Part shown: positions 1 to 8,195 of the stretch, in pieces
Numbering within the stretch: the stretch's first letter is position 1
Layout of the letters: the number at the start of each line of letters is the position of its first letter
Assembly: GCA_007859835.1 (NCBI GenBank)
Contig: SJPJ01000001.1
Span: 2,416,318 to 2,480,317, forward strand
Length of the DNA: 64,000 nt
Reading direction: 5' to 3'
Source: Novipirellula herctigrandis
GTDB taxonomy: Bacteria > Planctomycetota > Planctomycetia > Pirellulales > Pirellulaceae
The notes under the pieces: model-generated
Seen by the model: the letters and a program-made list of their open reading frames with translations, nothing else
What the model was told of the DNA's origin: nothing
The model's database searches: none
Position numbers and translations under genes: made by a program

Positions 1-11
1 TAACTTCAAAA

Positions 12-84
12 GATCGACCAACGAAGGAGTGTGAATCAGACGGCCTTTAGCAAAGATGTAGTCCGATTCGTCAGTTGGTCGATC
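12..84. repeat. 11-bp inverted repeat at left edge
   Basis: GATCGACCAAC at 12-22 is repeated in inverted form at 74-84. The stretch between them has no tRNA T-arm and no complete gene. The minus strand reads as a short open peptide running off the left edge, so a truncated gene is possible. Confidence 0.4.
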
Positions 85-87
85 AAG

Positions 88-158
88 AAACGCTGGTGGG
101 AGTCGAACCCACTTGAACCGGGTTGCAGCCGGCCGCCTAGCCATCTGGCTCCAGCGTT
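88..158 (-). tRNA. tRNA-Cys(GCA)
   Basis: Acceptor arms at 89-95 and 152-158 pair fully. The anticodon loop CTGCAAC gives GCA and the T-loop is standard. The discriminator is U73, which is typical of tRNA-Cys. CCA is not encoded. It is separated from the rest of the array by the dockerin gene. Confidence 0.9.
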
Positions 159-159
159 A

Positions 160-614
160 AGATAGGGGTGAGTCTTGAGTTGTGAGTCCTGAGAAAAGGA
201 GGGGTGAAACATGCGTGATCATCGAAAGCTACGAGCGTTTGAGTTGGCGGATGAACTTGTTATGTCGGTCTACTCAGCGACAAGGACATTCCCGAAGGAT
301 GAAATGTTCGGACTGACTTCGCAACTCCGCAGAGCTTCCGTTTCAGTCGCATCCAACATTGTCGAAGGATGTGCGCGGAACTCTGAAGCAGACTTCCTCC
401 GTTTTCTCGACATGGCATTCGGATCCATTCGCGAGGTCGAGTATCAGTTGACCATCGCAAGGCGGCTCGAATACACAAGCGGCGAGACCGCCGAACAACT
501 TGCAAGCCAAGCGGATGAGACAGCAAGGGTGCTCGCTGAACTCATCCGCTCACTTCGCTCGTCTTCCTGAATTGCTCAACACTCAAGTCTCAACCCTCAG
601 GACTCATTCTCTAA
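160..614. mobile_element. IVP unit 1: inverted repeats around a four-helix-bundle gene
   Basis: The left arm (about 168-195) is built of GAGTC-TTGAG words and the right arm (about 576-607) of CTCAAG/CTCAGGACTC words. GAGTCCTGAG matches CTCAGGACTC exactly. The arms enclose the IVP gene at 211-570. The layout resembles intervening sequences of 23S rRNA, where a stem encloses an IVP gene; that mechanism is inferred here. Confidence 0.65.
211..570 (+). CDS. Four-helix-bundle protein, 23S rRNA IVP/S23 family (copy 1)
   Basis: A 119-residue protein that opens MRDHRKLRAFELADEL and contains the family signature GLTSQLRRASVSVASNIVEG followed by an FLRFLDMAFGS helix. This is the 23S-rRNA-intervening-sequence protein family, a small all-helical bundle whose molecular role is not settled. 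GGAGGGG lies just upstream of the ATG. It is encoded opposite to the neighbouring tRNAs and is enclosed by inverted repeats. Copies at 7609, 9812 and 10498 share the same N-terminal signature, so all four belong to one subfamily. Confidence 0.9.
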   Translation: MRDHRKLRAFELADELVMSVYSATRTFPKDEMFGLTSQLRRASVSVASNIVEGCARNSEADFLRFLDMAFGSIREVEYQLTIARRLEYTSGETAEQLASQADETARVLAELIRSLRSSS

Positions 615-638
615 AAGTAGTCGTCGCGATTGACGCCA

Positions 639-803
639 TCACAGACGCCCCGATCGTAGGCAGCAACGCTTGAATCGATGACCGCTGCCACATGGGCATA
701 GGTCGTTGCGGCCGAGCTTTTCCTCGAACTGCTTGCCTTGGATAATTCGCACTCCGCGTTTGACTTTCGTTTCCGACGGATAGCCTTTACGACGTTTGCT
801 CAT
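639..803 (-). CDS. Small SEC-C motif zinc-binding protein
   Basis: From the ATG at 803 this is a 54-residue basic protein that ends in a SEC-C motif, [19 protein letters not shown], at about residues 30-48. The CxCx8CC pattern binds zinc, as in the C-terminus of SecA, and is common in small accessory proteins. The frame is open further upstream (ATGs at 845 and 980), but those N-terminal residues look non-coding, so I prefer 803. It lies downstream of IVP unit 1 and has no clear operon partner. The domain is certain; the role is unknown. Confidence 0.7.
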   Translation of the reverse strand: MSKRRKGYPSETKVKRGVRIIQGKQFEEKLGRNDLCPCGSGHRFKRCCLRSGRL

Positions 804-1124
804 CGGCTCGAAAGCACTGTGCGTTTTCGTTGTACTCGTGTTCATATTGCATTGGTCCGTTCCCTGCTTGAGTCGTCGACACGGTTTCAAACTGTGTTGA
901 TGGTTAAGACTCACTGATGCTTTCAGGGTTCGCGGCAATCCTGATTCAAGATGCATCAACGCGTGATTGATCTCATTCACTCTTACGAAGAACCAATCGA
1001 GCGGCTCTCTCGATTTGCCATCCGTGCATCCATCAACAATCAGAAATACACTGAATAGATTCCAATCTTCGATCGCATCGAGCAGCCGTCGAAGGCGTTC
1101 TATGTAATCGCGTCCGAAGTGTTG

Positions 1125-1378
1125 CTACTTCTGGATCGTAAACGGCTCGTAGTGCAGTCGAAAGATGTTCAGCAAATCTGGATCCGTGACATATTTCGAG
1201 AATAACTGCCCTGCCACGGATGCGTGACTATTCAGATCTGCGATCGAAACTCCAGGTATTGCGTTCAGCTTAAACGGATCGTGCGTGTGAATTAACACTC
1301 GTAGCTTAACTGAGTCGCGGTTTGCTTCGTAGGATGGATCGGATCGAATGCTGTTAGGACTTCTTCGCAATTAGACAT
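1125..1378 (-). pseudogene. Frameshifted hypothetical gene remnant
   Basis: From an ATG at 1378 a plausible protein start (MSNCEEVLTAFDPIHP) runs about 28 codons to a stop. The overlapping frame that ends at 1125 continues with protein-like sequence (LIHTHDPFKLNAIPGVS to HYEPFTIQK). The simplest reading is one small gene broken by a frameshift. I do not recognise the family. Confidence 0.3.
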
Positions 1379-1427
1379 GGCGTTCCCACACCGATTCTTG
1401 TTCGCATGACTTGTGGTCTGTTAGATC

Positions 1428-1670
1428 CTAACGGCTCAATTGGTCGACGCGTTTCAGGATTGTTGACAGTCGATTCGGACCGTGCATTGCATCGCTGTTG
1501 AACACCGCTTGTGCAATTGGAACTCCAACGGCAGAAACGTACAGTGAGCGATCACCATTGCCTCGTCGAAGCTCCGTCGCATGATCCGTACCTTGGAACG
1601 AATTTTTGTCAGCTCCGATGACCAGCAAGAAACTGGATGCTCGTTCATTCTGCTCCGGCGTCTTTAACAC
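1428..1670 (-). CDS. Hypothetical protein, 80 residues
   Basis: A short open frame (MLKTPEQNERASSFLLVIGADK...) in the same orientation as the remnant downstream. It has no recognisable domain, signal peptide or membrane segment. It could be the upstream part of the same decayed gene or a chance frame. Confidence 0.3.
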   Translation of the reverse strand: MLKTPEQNERASSFLLVIGADKNSFQGTDHATELRRGNGDRSLYVSAVGVPIAQAVFNSDAMHGPNRLSTILKRVDQLSR

Positions 1671-1735
1671 TTGACCGCAGACATTGATTGTAAATCGCGT
1701 TAATTTCGCGACGATTCAACGTCCGATATCGACCA

Positions 1736-1759
1736 CTGGCTTTGAGGTTTCAAAGCCAG
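1736..1759 (-). terminator. Perfect 10-bp hairpin after the dockerin gene
   Basis: CTGGCTTTGA (1736-1745) pairs perfectly with TCAAAGCCAG (1750-1759) across a short loop, 107 bp past the stop of the minus-strand dockerin gene. No clear U-tract follows, so the terminator role is inferred from position. Confidence 0.45.
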
Positions 1760-1865
1760 CCCTCATCGCCCGCAGAATGGCGAGAGTTTTGATATCGATT
1801 ACTAACAATTAGGACCTTTCGCAGAATATGGACAGCCCGCACCGCTGAAACGGCCTTATGGGCAC

Positions 1866-4800
1866 TCAGAAAAGCAAGTGCAAGTCACGCAACAGATTCT
1901 CGTCGGACAGCGCGTCATCAACCCTCGAAACCCTAGGGCTTGACCAAACAGTAGTCGCCGAGGCGCGTGTGACACCAAGGGCTGGACTGCCAATCGTCGT
2001 CCACCCGTTCCGTTCAACGCCAGCGCCAAGACTTGTCTGTGGAGGGCTTTCGGTTTCAAAGACTTCTTCACCGGCTTGTCGCTGCACCGCCAATTGGTTG
2101 ATTACACGCATCGCATCCAATGCAGAAACCACCAAATCCTTGGAAGTGTCAAGGTACATGTCGTTGGCAGAACTGCCCAAGCTTTTGTCCGAAAAATTGT
2201 CTCTCGCGATGTTCAGCCAATTGATGATCAGAAGTGCGTCCAGTGCAGACACGCCACCACTCCGATTTACATCAAAAGCATTTAGCGGATTGGTGAGAAC
2301 GTCAGGATTGGAAATGCGCAATTCCGCTCCGTTATCTCCTGTCAAAACATGATGGGTTGCTTCACCGATCATCGTTGGAGGCTGCACAGTCCAGCCATCC
2401 CCAAAGACGACCTCGTCATGTCCATCGTGGATTACCGTCAGCAAGTTAGCATCGTCGGTCACAGACTTGACAGCTTCGACACTGAGGTTCAGCAAGTTGG
2501 AACCCGTGCCACGGATATCGATCTGTTCGATTCCTGTCAACTCACCGGCAGGCAGGCTGTGCAGATTGAGCAGGGCTCCGGTGCCGGAAACAACCAGAGT
2601 ATCGTAACCTTCACCACCATCGCCCCGTACGACGATCTCTCCTTCGGCGTCCGTTTCGACCTCAAAGACATCATCACGCTCAGTTCCGTCGACATCAACG
2701 ATCGAGAAAACCCAAGCCGGAACCGACGCGAGCACAGTGTCTTCGGAGCTGAACTGCAAGACGTCCCCAACACGGTTGATCCCAATGTTAGAGGCAATGA
2801 GAGATGCGTCCAAAACGAATTCTTCGGTAGGGTCTTGGATCAAGATTCGATAGTCTTCTACTTCGCCATCGTTTGCAAATCCGGTTGGCTGTAGGTTGCC
2901 GGCAGAACTCAAGCGAACCCGCAGTGCGGTACTTCCAGCAACAGTTCCCGCCGGAAGATCGAATGTTGCAACCTGTGGACCAGCGGCTACTTGGAAATTC
3001 ACCAGGATCTGTTCACCCTCATCGTTCCAATCACCGTCGCGATTCATGTCTAGCCAAGCATCAACCACACCAGCGTCGGAAGCAACGATATTCAAGCTTG
3101 AAGAACTTGGATGATCGGGAAGGGCAATAATGGACGTCAGGAGTGAAACTCCATCGTCCAGTGCGTCTCCGTTCGCCCAAGTGTCGGTAAAGCCATTCAG
3201 ATCGGCGTCGACTGATTCACCAAGGTAAAGATCTCCGATACCGTGCCTTGCCCCGTCATCAGCGGCAAGGGTCGGATAGTCTGAAGCGAAACCACTGACC
3301 GAGCCTACCGGAGCATCGCCGTAGTCAAGACCGATAACGTCGATGGATACGGACATTCGGACTGTTCGATACATCTCCGTGTCGTGAGGCTTGAAAACGA
3401 CGCTTAGCTGCTGTCCGATGCCCGCCGTTAGCACGCTCCCAAGTTCAGGCGAATATGTAAACTCACCCGCGACCTCCGAGTTGGCGTTTAGTTGATTTTC
3501 CGTCAAGGAATCGCCGTAGTAGATGTTCTCCGGCGGTTCCCAGATAACCCGAGGCAGGACTTGCCCATCGTCGATCACTGATGCTGGCAAGAGATCCGAA
3601 TCGTAAATCTGGAAGATTGGAATACCCGATTCGTCAGTACTTATAGATAACAGTCGATCTTCGCGAACCGCAAGCAACGCATGACCTTGCTGATCGCTCT
3701 GTATCTTTTCAACGTTCGCATAGGTCAGCAACGCCCATTTCTGTAACTCCGAGACGCCAGCGACGTTACGGAGAGTAACTAGTTGCCCATCTATCCAAGC
3801 GGCGTCGCTTATTTGATTCGAGAGCGAGTAAGGCAGTTGATTGAGTGTCTCCGCATTAAAAATCGCTCCCGACCCGAGCACTACGATGCTTCCATCGGGG
3901 GCGACGCGAATCGGATACTGAAATGGCCCACCGTGCAAAGGAGTCTCACTTTGAGCACCGATGCTGCCGTCAAGTTCAATCACTTCTGAGTGCAAGTCGT
4001 TTGGGGAGGTTCCATCCCTGAAATGGTAGATTTTGCGATTCGGTTCGCTCCAAACAAATTCTCGTGAAGATCGGTTCCAGTCCTTGTCATCAATCAGGGT
4101 GCCATCAGCCGAGTACGTGTAATGGCTTACCCACGCACCAGACGGATCGACAGCAAACAGATACTCACCTGCAGTCGCCAACCCCAGCGGACTGCTCGGA
4201 AGCGTGACAAATGGGGTTTCTTCTGGCGAATCATCGTCGAATCGAATTTGGCGGATCAAACCAGATTGGTAAGCCAAATACGCGGCATTGTTGGTCGCGG
4301 AGTAAGCCATATATTCGGGAACGCCTACCAGAGCTATCGAGTCGGTGTAAGACTCCGAAATGGGGTCCCAACGGAAAAGACTCCGATGCGCCTGACTAAA
4401 GATCAAGACCGTTCCGTCAGAAGCTAACTCGATCTTGTCAGGGGTGAAAGGCAGGCCGACAGGATCCACCTCATTGCCGGGGCTAGCTGGCGAAAGTTCA
4501 CTTATTGAAAAACGATCAACTTCAAAACCATGGTTCGAACTGACGCTAAATTCAAAAGTCAAAACGTTCGTGTCGTTGACGAAGAAGAAGTCCGGTTCAT
4601 AGGAAAGCGTCTTGCTTCCGGTCGGCAATAGAGCATTTGAGAACGCTGTTATCTTCTGGCCAGACAGAACGAGCGGCACATTGTCTTCCCAGAAGTCAAT
4701 CGCATCGATCCCCGTCCCGAAGCTGTTCAGTCTAGTGAGTGAATCGGTCGAGTACACTGTTCCAGAGTCGTCAACAACGGCATGCTCATCGGGGAATACC

Positions 4801-5411
4801 CAAGTTTTGGAACCACCTGGATAATCGCCGTGATAGGGACTGTCACCGTTGGTCCCGAACTTTCCATCATCGGAATAATCCAAGTAAGAAATGTCTGATG
4901 GACCAATCCCGCCCGTACGTCCGAAGATTCGATTATGCGTCGCTGAAATAGACGAACCATAAATGGTATCCAAGTAATCATCGATGGTGTCGATCACCGT
5001 GAAGGTGGTTTTGTCGATACTGGTGGCTTTCGTGTACAAACCGGCGGAGTGATTGACGATCAGGATGTTACCGTCAGTGTGAACTGCCCGGACGGCCTGT
5101 TGAGTATTTATCAGGTGTGTCGAATTCCGTCCGTCCAGGTCATATCGGTACACAGATTTGTCATAGGCGACATAGATACCGTCGCCATCAACGTGACCTG
5201 TGGTGGGCAGTTGCCCCGGTGCGTCTTGTAGACTGATTGGACTGAGCCATTGCTCCGTGTCGATATCGAATCGCTCAACCTGGGCAACGGAGTCCCAGAA
5301 AATGTGACCGATCCCATCGTGCTCGATTACGCTCGCTACTAGTAGCCGACGCTGCTCCAGATTCTCACATCGAAGTCCTCTGCGTCTCACTCTTCTTCTA
5401 CTTCTTGGCAT
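1866..5411 (-). CDS. Secreted planctomycete dockerin/GEVED protein
   Basis: I choose the ATG at 5411 (1,181 residues) because it begins MPRSRRRVRRRGLRCENLEQ followed by RRLLVAS, the basic leader with the LEPR/LEQR motif typical of exported planctomycete proteins. The frame is open for 67 codons upstream, which read as non-coding. The N-terminal half looks like repeated beta-propeller-type segments. A bacterial Ig/MBG-like stretch follows (YYGDSLTENQLNA). A GEVED domain comes next, from LDYGDAP to FANDGEVEDYRIL. The C-terminus is a type I dockerin with two calcium-binding repeats (FDVNRSGGVSALDALLIIN; LDTSKDLVVSALDAMRVIN). It is probably a cell-surface or extracellular adhesion or scaffold protein. 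It separates tRNA-Cys from the main tRNA array. Confidence 0.85.
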   Translation of the reverse strand: MPRSRRRVRRRGLRCENLEQRRLLVASVIEHDGIGHIFWDSVAQVERFDIDTEQWLSPISLQDAPGQLPTTGHVDGDGIYVAYDKSVYRYDLDGRNSTHLINTQQAVRAVHTDGNILIVNHSAGLYTKATSIDKTTFTVIDTIDDYLDTIYGSSISATHNRIFGRTGGIGPSDISYLDYSDDGKFGTNGDSPYHGDYPGGSKTWVFPDEHAVVDDSGTVYSTDSLTRLNSFGTGIDAIDFWEDNVPLVLSGQKITAFSNALLPTGSKTLSYEPDFFFVNDTNVLTFEFSVSSNHGFEVDRFSISELSPASPGNEVDPVGLPFTPDKIELASDGTVLIFSQAHRSLFRWDPISESYTDSIALVGVPEYMAYSATNNAAYLAYQSGLIRQIRFDDDSPEETPFVTLPSSPLGLATAGEYLFAVDPSGAWVSHYTYSADGTLIDDKDWNRSSREFVWSEPNRKIYHFRDGTSPNDLHSEVIELDGSIGAQSETPLHGGPFQYPIRVAPDGSIVVLGSGAIFNAETLNQLPYSLSNQISDAAWIDGQLVTLRNVAGVSELQKWALLTYANVEKIQSDQQGHALLAVREDRLLSISTDESGIPIFQIYDSDLLPASVIDDGQVLPRVIWEPPENIYYGDSLTENQLNANSEVAGEFTYSPELGSVLTAGIGQQLSVVFKPHDTEMYRTVRMSVSIDVIGLDYGDAPVGSVSGFASDYPTLAADDGARHGIGDLYLGESVDADLNGFTDTWANGDALDDGVSLLTSIIALPDHPSSSSLNIVASDAGVVDAWLDMNRDGDWNDEGEQILVNFQVAAGPQVATFDLPAGTVAGSTALRVRLSSAGNLQPTGFANDGEVEDYRILIQDPTEEFVLDASLIASNIGINRVGDVLQFSSEDTVLASVPAWVFSIVDVDGTERDDVFEVETDAEGEIVVRGDGGEGYDTLVVSGTGALLNLHSLPAGELTGIEQIDIRGTGSNLLNLSVEAVKSVTDDANLLTVIHDGHDEVVFGDGWTVQPPTMIGEATHHVLTGDNGAELRISNPDVLTNPLNAFDVNRSGGVSALDALLIINWLNIARDNFSDKSLGSSANDMYLDTSKDLVVSALDAMRVINQLAVQRQAGEEVFETESPPQTSLGAGVERNGWTTIGSPALGVTRASATTVWSSPRVSRVDDALSDENLLRDLHLLF

Positions 5412-5653
5412 CCTGGGCCCCTTCTTTGACACTGCTTGTTCTCGATAGTTAGGTTCGGGCCCAGTATAGACGAGCCGCGTGATCAGAGCATTGGTGTCCG
5501 GGCATTTTGCTGACTCAGTCTGTTTGTTTCTCCTTGGATACACAAAAGCGATGTGATCAGACGCACAAAAACCGAATGGAGTCTCTCGTCTCAGCCACCT
5601 GACGTAATCCACCGCCGCATCCGTCCTAGGAAAGCAATTAGGTGATGCATGTC

Positions 5654-5735
5654 GACCTTACCCAGGAATCGAACCTGGTCTACGACCTTCGCCCCGTCGC
5701 AGAGCGATCCATGAGATCGACGTCGCGTGCTATTC
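5654..5735 (-). tRNA. tRNA-like remnant, isotype unclear
   Basis: A perfect T-arm (CCAGG-TTCGATT-CCTGG) and a D-arm like that of the next tRNA (GTGTGCCGGAATAGCAC) are present. The two ends (GTAAGGT at the 3' side) find no complementary 5' acceptor strand. The middle contains GCGACG twice with a CGATCTCATGGATCG hairpin between the copies, as if a short insertion sits before the anticodon arm. Probably a decayed tRNA. Confidence 0.35.
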
Positions 5736-5762
5736 CGGCACACTTCGAGAACAGAAGCCAGG

Positions 5763-5823
5763 TGTGAGTCTCGAGTCCTGAGTCCTGAGCGTTCTTCCTC
5801 AAAACTGGTCCCTCAGGACTCAC
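5763..5823. repeat. Gene-less array palindrome, GAGTCCTGAG type
   Basis: Left arm 5763-5789 carries the word GAGTCCTGAG with tandem repetition; right arm 5812-5823 is CTCAGGACTCAC. It uses the same word as the arms of IVP unit 1 but has no gene inside. Confidence 0.7.
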
Positions 5824-5833
5824 TTCTCATTAG

Positions 5834-5905
5834 TAACCCGCCCAGGAATCGAACCTGGTCCGACAGTTTCGAAGACTGCCATGCTATCCAGCACACCCGC
5901 GAGTC
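5834..5905 (-). tRNA. tRNA-Arg(TCG), wobble-rich
   Basis: The acceptor GACTCGC pairs with GCGGGTT through two G.U pairs. The D-arm GTGT...GCAT keeps GG in its loop. Anticodon loop CTTCGAA gives TCG and the T-arm is standard. The discriminator is A. Confidence 0.75.
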
Positions 5906-5930
5906 ATGTTATTGGTAAGTAAGTCACAAG

Positions 5931-6004
5931 AGCCGACGACTGGGTTCGCACCAGCATGATCTGCTTTACAAGAGCAGCGCCTTTCTATGTCGAGCCACGT
6001 CGGC
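5931..6004 (-). tRNA. tRNA-Thr(TGT)
   Basis: The acceptor GCCGACG/CGTCGGC is fully paired. Anticodon arm CTGCT-CTTGTAA-AGCAG gives TGT. The T-loop reads TGCGAAC instead of TTCRANN, and the D-loop lacks the usual GG. Confidence 0.85.
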
Positions 6005-6042
6005 TTGGGAAAAGGCCCCGCACCAAAGTGCGGGACCGAGCT

Positions 6043-6855
6043 TCAGTCGATGAACGCGACATGTCGCATTGCGATCGACTCATTTTCAGTGTTCATCAGG
6101 ACTTGGTGCCAACCATTCAAGATGATCGTCTTGTGATCTGGATGGCGAACTCGTCCGCGAACAAACACGCTTGGGTTTCGACGTTGAGCGACCCAGTGCA
6201 GGTGACGAAGTTCAGGCTTGCGACTGATCAATCGCATTCGCTGTCCCTCGGTCAATCCGTTCGGATGCTGGTTACTGATGTAAACCAGTTGTCCGCCCTG
6301 TCGAACCACCTCTTCGCAAAGGTGCGGCTTTCCACCGCCGCGTGCGATCGGCTCGTTCCGTAGAACTAACCGCTCATCGACCAACGCCGGATTCTCGACT
6401 GGCACGAAGAACCACTCGCCCTGACGGATGAACGCTTCATTGCGTCGACGATTCCGCTTTCGCGGCTTCACGCCGAGACGGTTCTCAAGTGCTCGCACCG
6501 CAACCGGCTTGAGCGCGTCGAAAGCTGTCTTCACAGATGAAACAGCTGCCCGCTCAGGAACCGCAGCAACGAACCAATGTCGCTCGTCGTGTCCGCACAA
6601 GAACTTGTGCTTTCCGTCGTCTTGTCGCGACATCAACAGCAGGTGTCGTAATGAAGGCTGAACGTCGATCACTTGCGTTTCCGCCAATTGTGGTGGCTGA
6701 ATCGCGATATCGAAGAACTCGCCTTCGGCGTCGCTGCCGATGTCGATCGAAACTTTTTCTGAGAGAGCCGTTCCCCATCGCCGAACGATCGGCGAATGAA
6801 CGTTTGCTCGAGCACCAATCCGCGTGAATTGACGCTCAATCTGATGCATACTCAT
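6043..6855 (-). CDS. Unknown 270-residue protein inside the tRNA array
   Basis: The ATG at 6855 (MSMHQIERQFTRIG) is preferred because further upstream the open frame runs through tRNA-Arg(TCT). No signal peptide or membrane segment is seen. The middle is basic (LGVKPRKRNRRRNEAF). Well-formed blocks flank it: HKFLCGHDERHWFVAAVPE on one side; QGEWFFVPV and a C-terminal RGRVRHPDHKTIILNGWH block on the other. The His/Asp- and Arg-rich character would suit a nucleic-acid-related protein, but I do not recognise the family. It is transcribed with the tRNAs, between tRNA-Arg(TCT) and tRNA-Thr, so a tRNA-linked role is possible but only inferred. Confidence 0.7.
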   Translation of the reverse strand: MSMHQIERQFTRIGARANVHSPIVRRWGTALSEKVSIDIGSDAEGEFFDIAIQPPQLAETQVIDVQPSLRHLLLMSRQDDGKHKFLCGHDERHWFVAAVPERAAVSSVKTAFDALKPVAVRALENRLGVKPRKRNRRRNEAFIRQGEWFFVPVENPALVDERLVLRNEPIARGGGKPHLCEEVVRQGGQLVYISNQHPNGLTEGQRMRLISRKPELRHLHWVAQRRNPSVFVRGRVRHPDHKTIILNGWHQVLMNTENESIAMRHVAFID

Positions 6856-6927
6856 GACATTGCCTTTCAATAGTGTCAAACAAGCGAATGGATGCCGGCA
6901 GCCAACGTGACTGCGTATATCGGCAGT

Positions 6928-7006
6928 AGCCCGACCAGGAATCGGACGTCGCACCAAAAACTTCTGGTTAGAAGCCAGAGATGATGTCCGTTTCACCATC
7001 GAGCCG
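6928..7006 (-). tRNA. tRNA-Arg(TCT), degenerate T-arm
   Basis: The acceptor GGCTCGA pairs with TCGGGCT using two G.U pairs. Anticodon arm TCTGG-CTTCTAA-CCAGA gives TCT. The T-arm (CGACG-TCCGATT-CCTGG) pairs at only about three of five positions, and the spacer before it is long. Confidence 0.65.
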
Positions 7007-7018
7007 TCTCAAACAAGC

Positions 7019-7105
7019 GGAAGGCGAGGGAGTCGAACCCTCATCACCCGAAGGTGGCACGCGTTAGCAGTGCGTGTGCGGCAAACCGTATCCGGCTGCC
7101 TTCCG
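7019..7105 (-). tRNA. tRNA-Ser(GCT)
   Basis: A class II tRNA with acceptor GGAAGGC/GCCTTCC and anticodon loop CTGCTAA (GCT). A long variable arm is built around CCACCTTCGGGTG. The discriminator is G73, as expected for tRNA-Ser. Confidence 0.9.
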
Positions 7106-7167
7106 TATTGTCGTGGTTCGCTCCGCGAACCAAACGTTATGATCGCGGAGCGATCAACGACTATCAG

Positions 7168-7239
7168 TGGACCAGAAGGGAATCGAACCCTTCCACCGAC
7201 TTTGCAAGAGTCAGTCGCCGCCTTGGAACATGCCAGCCC
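7168..7239 (-). tRNA. tRNA-Ala(TGC), first copy
   Basis: The acceptor GGGCTGG/CTGGTCC contains three G.U pairs, one of them the G3.U70 pair that marks tRNA-Ala. Anticodon loop CTTGCAA gives TGC. The discriminator is A. The D-arm is weak. Confidence 0.75.
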
Positions 7240-7242
7240 TCT

Positions 7243-7325
7243 GGAAGTTTGAAGTAAGAAGGGTGAAGCGTGAATTAGGTTCGGTCATTCGAATTCAAAC
7301 TTCTAACTTCACCCTTCAAACTTCC
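7243..7325. repeat. Gene-less array palindrome, GAAGTTTGAAG type
   Basis: The left arm (7244-7275) contains GAAGTTTGAAG and AAGGGTGAAGCGTGAATT. The right arm (7290-7325) contains AATTCAAACTTC and CTTCACCCTTCAAACTTC, its imperfect reverse complement. Confidence 0.8.
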
Positions 7326-7331
7326 GAAAGG

Positions 7332-7404
7332 TGATCACGGATGGAATCGAACCATCGGTCTCCTGCTTGTCACGCAGGCGTCTTAGCCGCTTGACCACGC
7401 GATC
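7332..7404 (-). tRNA. tRNA-Val(GAC)
   Basis: The acceptor GATCGCG/CGTGATC includes one G.U pair. Anticodon arm CCTGC-GTGACAA-GCAGG gives GAC. The T-arm is standard and the discriminator is A. Confidence 0.85.
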
Positions 7405-7406
7405 AT

Positions 7407-7482
7407 GAAGAGGGGATTAGGTGTTAGGGATTTAGGCTGTAGGTTGTCCTAAATTGCTAAACGCCTACGGCCTAACCCCCTT
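7407..7482. repeat. Gene-less array palindrome, TTAGG type
   Basis: The left arm contains TTAGGTGTTAGGGATTTAGG and CTGTAGG; the right arm contains CTAAACGCCTACGGCCTAAC. Short TAGG words recur every 7-8 bases in each arm. Confidence 0.8.
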
Positions 7483-7488
7483 GCGAAG

Positions 7489-7557
7489 TAGCGGATCCGG
7501 GGGTCGCACCCGACGTGCCTGGCATATGAAACCTGGCTGGGCACTGGCCCATCCGCA
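7489..7557 (-). tRNA. tRNA-Met-like (CAT), shrunken D-arm
   Basis: The acceptor TGCGGAT/ATCCGCT pairs except at 1-72. Anticodon loop TTCATAT gives CAT. The D-arm is reduced to GGGC-CAGT-GCCC, with a four-base loop lacking GG. The T-loop reads TGCGACC. Elongator, initiator and lysidine-Ile types cannot be told apart. Confidence 0.55.
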
Positions 7558-7560
7558 GTA

Positions 7561-7990
7561 GATAGGTTGTTAGTATTTAGGTTTTTAGGCTGTAGGTCGG
7601 AGGGAACTATGCGAGATCACACGAAGTTGCGTGCTTTTGAATTGGCTGATGAGGTTGCTTTGTTGACGTACAAAGTCACAGCGAACTTTCCGCGTGAGGA
7701 ACAGTTTGGATTGACTTCGCAGATGCGACGTGCTGCCGTTTCGGTTCCGTCGAACATTGTCGAGGGATGCGGCCGTGATTCGACAGCCGACTACGTTCGG
7801 TTTCTCGACATTGCATTTGGATCACTTCGCGAACTCGAATATCAGGTTTCGCTGGCGACACGTCTTGGCTTCGCGAGTGGTGAATCGGAATTGCCTAACA
7901 AGTTGATCGAGACATCAAAAGTCCTCGGTGCCTTGATCCGGTCACTCAGGAAACCTAAAGCCTAAATCGCTAACGCCTAAACCCCTAATG
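7561..7990. mobile_element. IVP unit 2 (TTAGG-type arms)
   Basis: Left arm 7565-7597 (TTTAGGTTTTTAGGCTGTAGG) and right arm about 7950-7990 (CCTAAAGCCTAAATCGCTAA) are imperfect inverted repeats around the IVP gene. The same words form gene-less palindromes elsewhere in the array. Confidence 0.7.
7609..7965 (+). CDS. Four-helix-bundle IVP/S23 protein (copy 2)
   Basis: A 118-residue protein starting at the ATG at 7609, preceded by GGAGGG; the frame is open 14 codons further but those lie in the repeat arm. It opens MRDHTKLRAFELADEV and contains GLTSQMRRAAVSVPSNIVEG and VRFLDIAFGSLRELEYQ. It belongs to the same subfamily as copies 1, 3 and 4. It sits between tRNA-Met and tRNA-Leu(CAA), opposite to them. 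The protein family is clear; its action in this setting is unknown. Confidence 0.9.
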   Translation: MRDHTKLRAFELADEVALLTYKVTANFPREEQFGLTSQMRRAAVSVPSNIVEGCGRDSTADYVRFLDIAFGSLRELEYQVSLATRLGFASGESELPNKLIETSKVLGALIRSLRKPKA

Positions 7991-7994
7991 CAAG

Positions 7995-8068
7995 TACTGC
8001 GGGAGGGAGTCGAACCCTCAAACACGAACGTTTGAAATTCGCCGCTTTGCCAGTTTGCGTACCACAGT
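7995..8068 (-). tRNA. tRNA-Leu(CAA), class I shape
   Basis: The acceptor ACTGTGG/CCGCAGT includes two G.U pairs. D-arm, anticodon arm CGAAT-TTCAAAC-GTTCG and T-arm are all good. The variable region is only five bases (TGTTT), whereas bacterial tRNA-Leu normally has a long variable arm. The discriminator is A73, as in Leu. Confidence 0.75.
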
Positions 8069-8073
8069 TGAAG

Positions 8074-8192
8074 GAGGCGTTTAGGGATTAGGTGTTTAGA
8101 CCGTAGGTAAGGAGTGAATACGCGAAGGTCAGTTACCTTCTCTGCGATTTGTCTTCCTACAGCCTAAACTCCTACAGCCTAATCCCCTACCC
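8074..8192. repeat. Gene-less array palindrome, TTAGG type, 50-base centre
   Basis: The left arm reads TTTAGGGATTAGGTGTTTAG; the right arm contains CCTACAGCCTAAACTCC and CTACAGCCTAATCCCC. The centre contains GAAGGTCAGTTACCTTC. Confidence 0.8.
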
Positions 8193-8195
8193 AAG

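Noticed and set aside
1858-5317. Plus-strand open frames opposite the dockerin gene.
   Set aside because: They lie antisense to a long coherent protein with leader, GEVED and dockerin domains and have no protein-like motifs.
5891-5905. tRNA-Arg(TCG) first seemed to have the same, non-pairing sequence (ACCCGC) at both ends.
   Set aside because: Shifting the 5' end to GACTCGC gives seven acceptor pairs with two G.U and normal D-arm spacing, so it is a valid tRNA.
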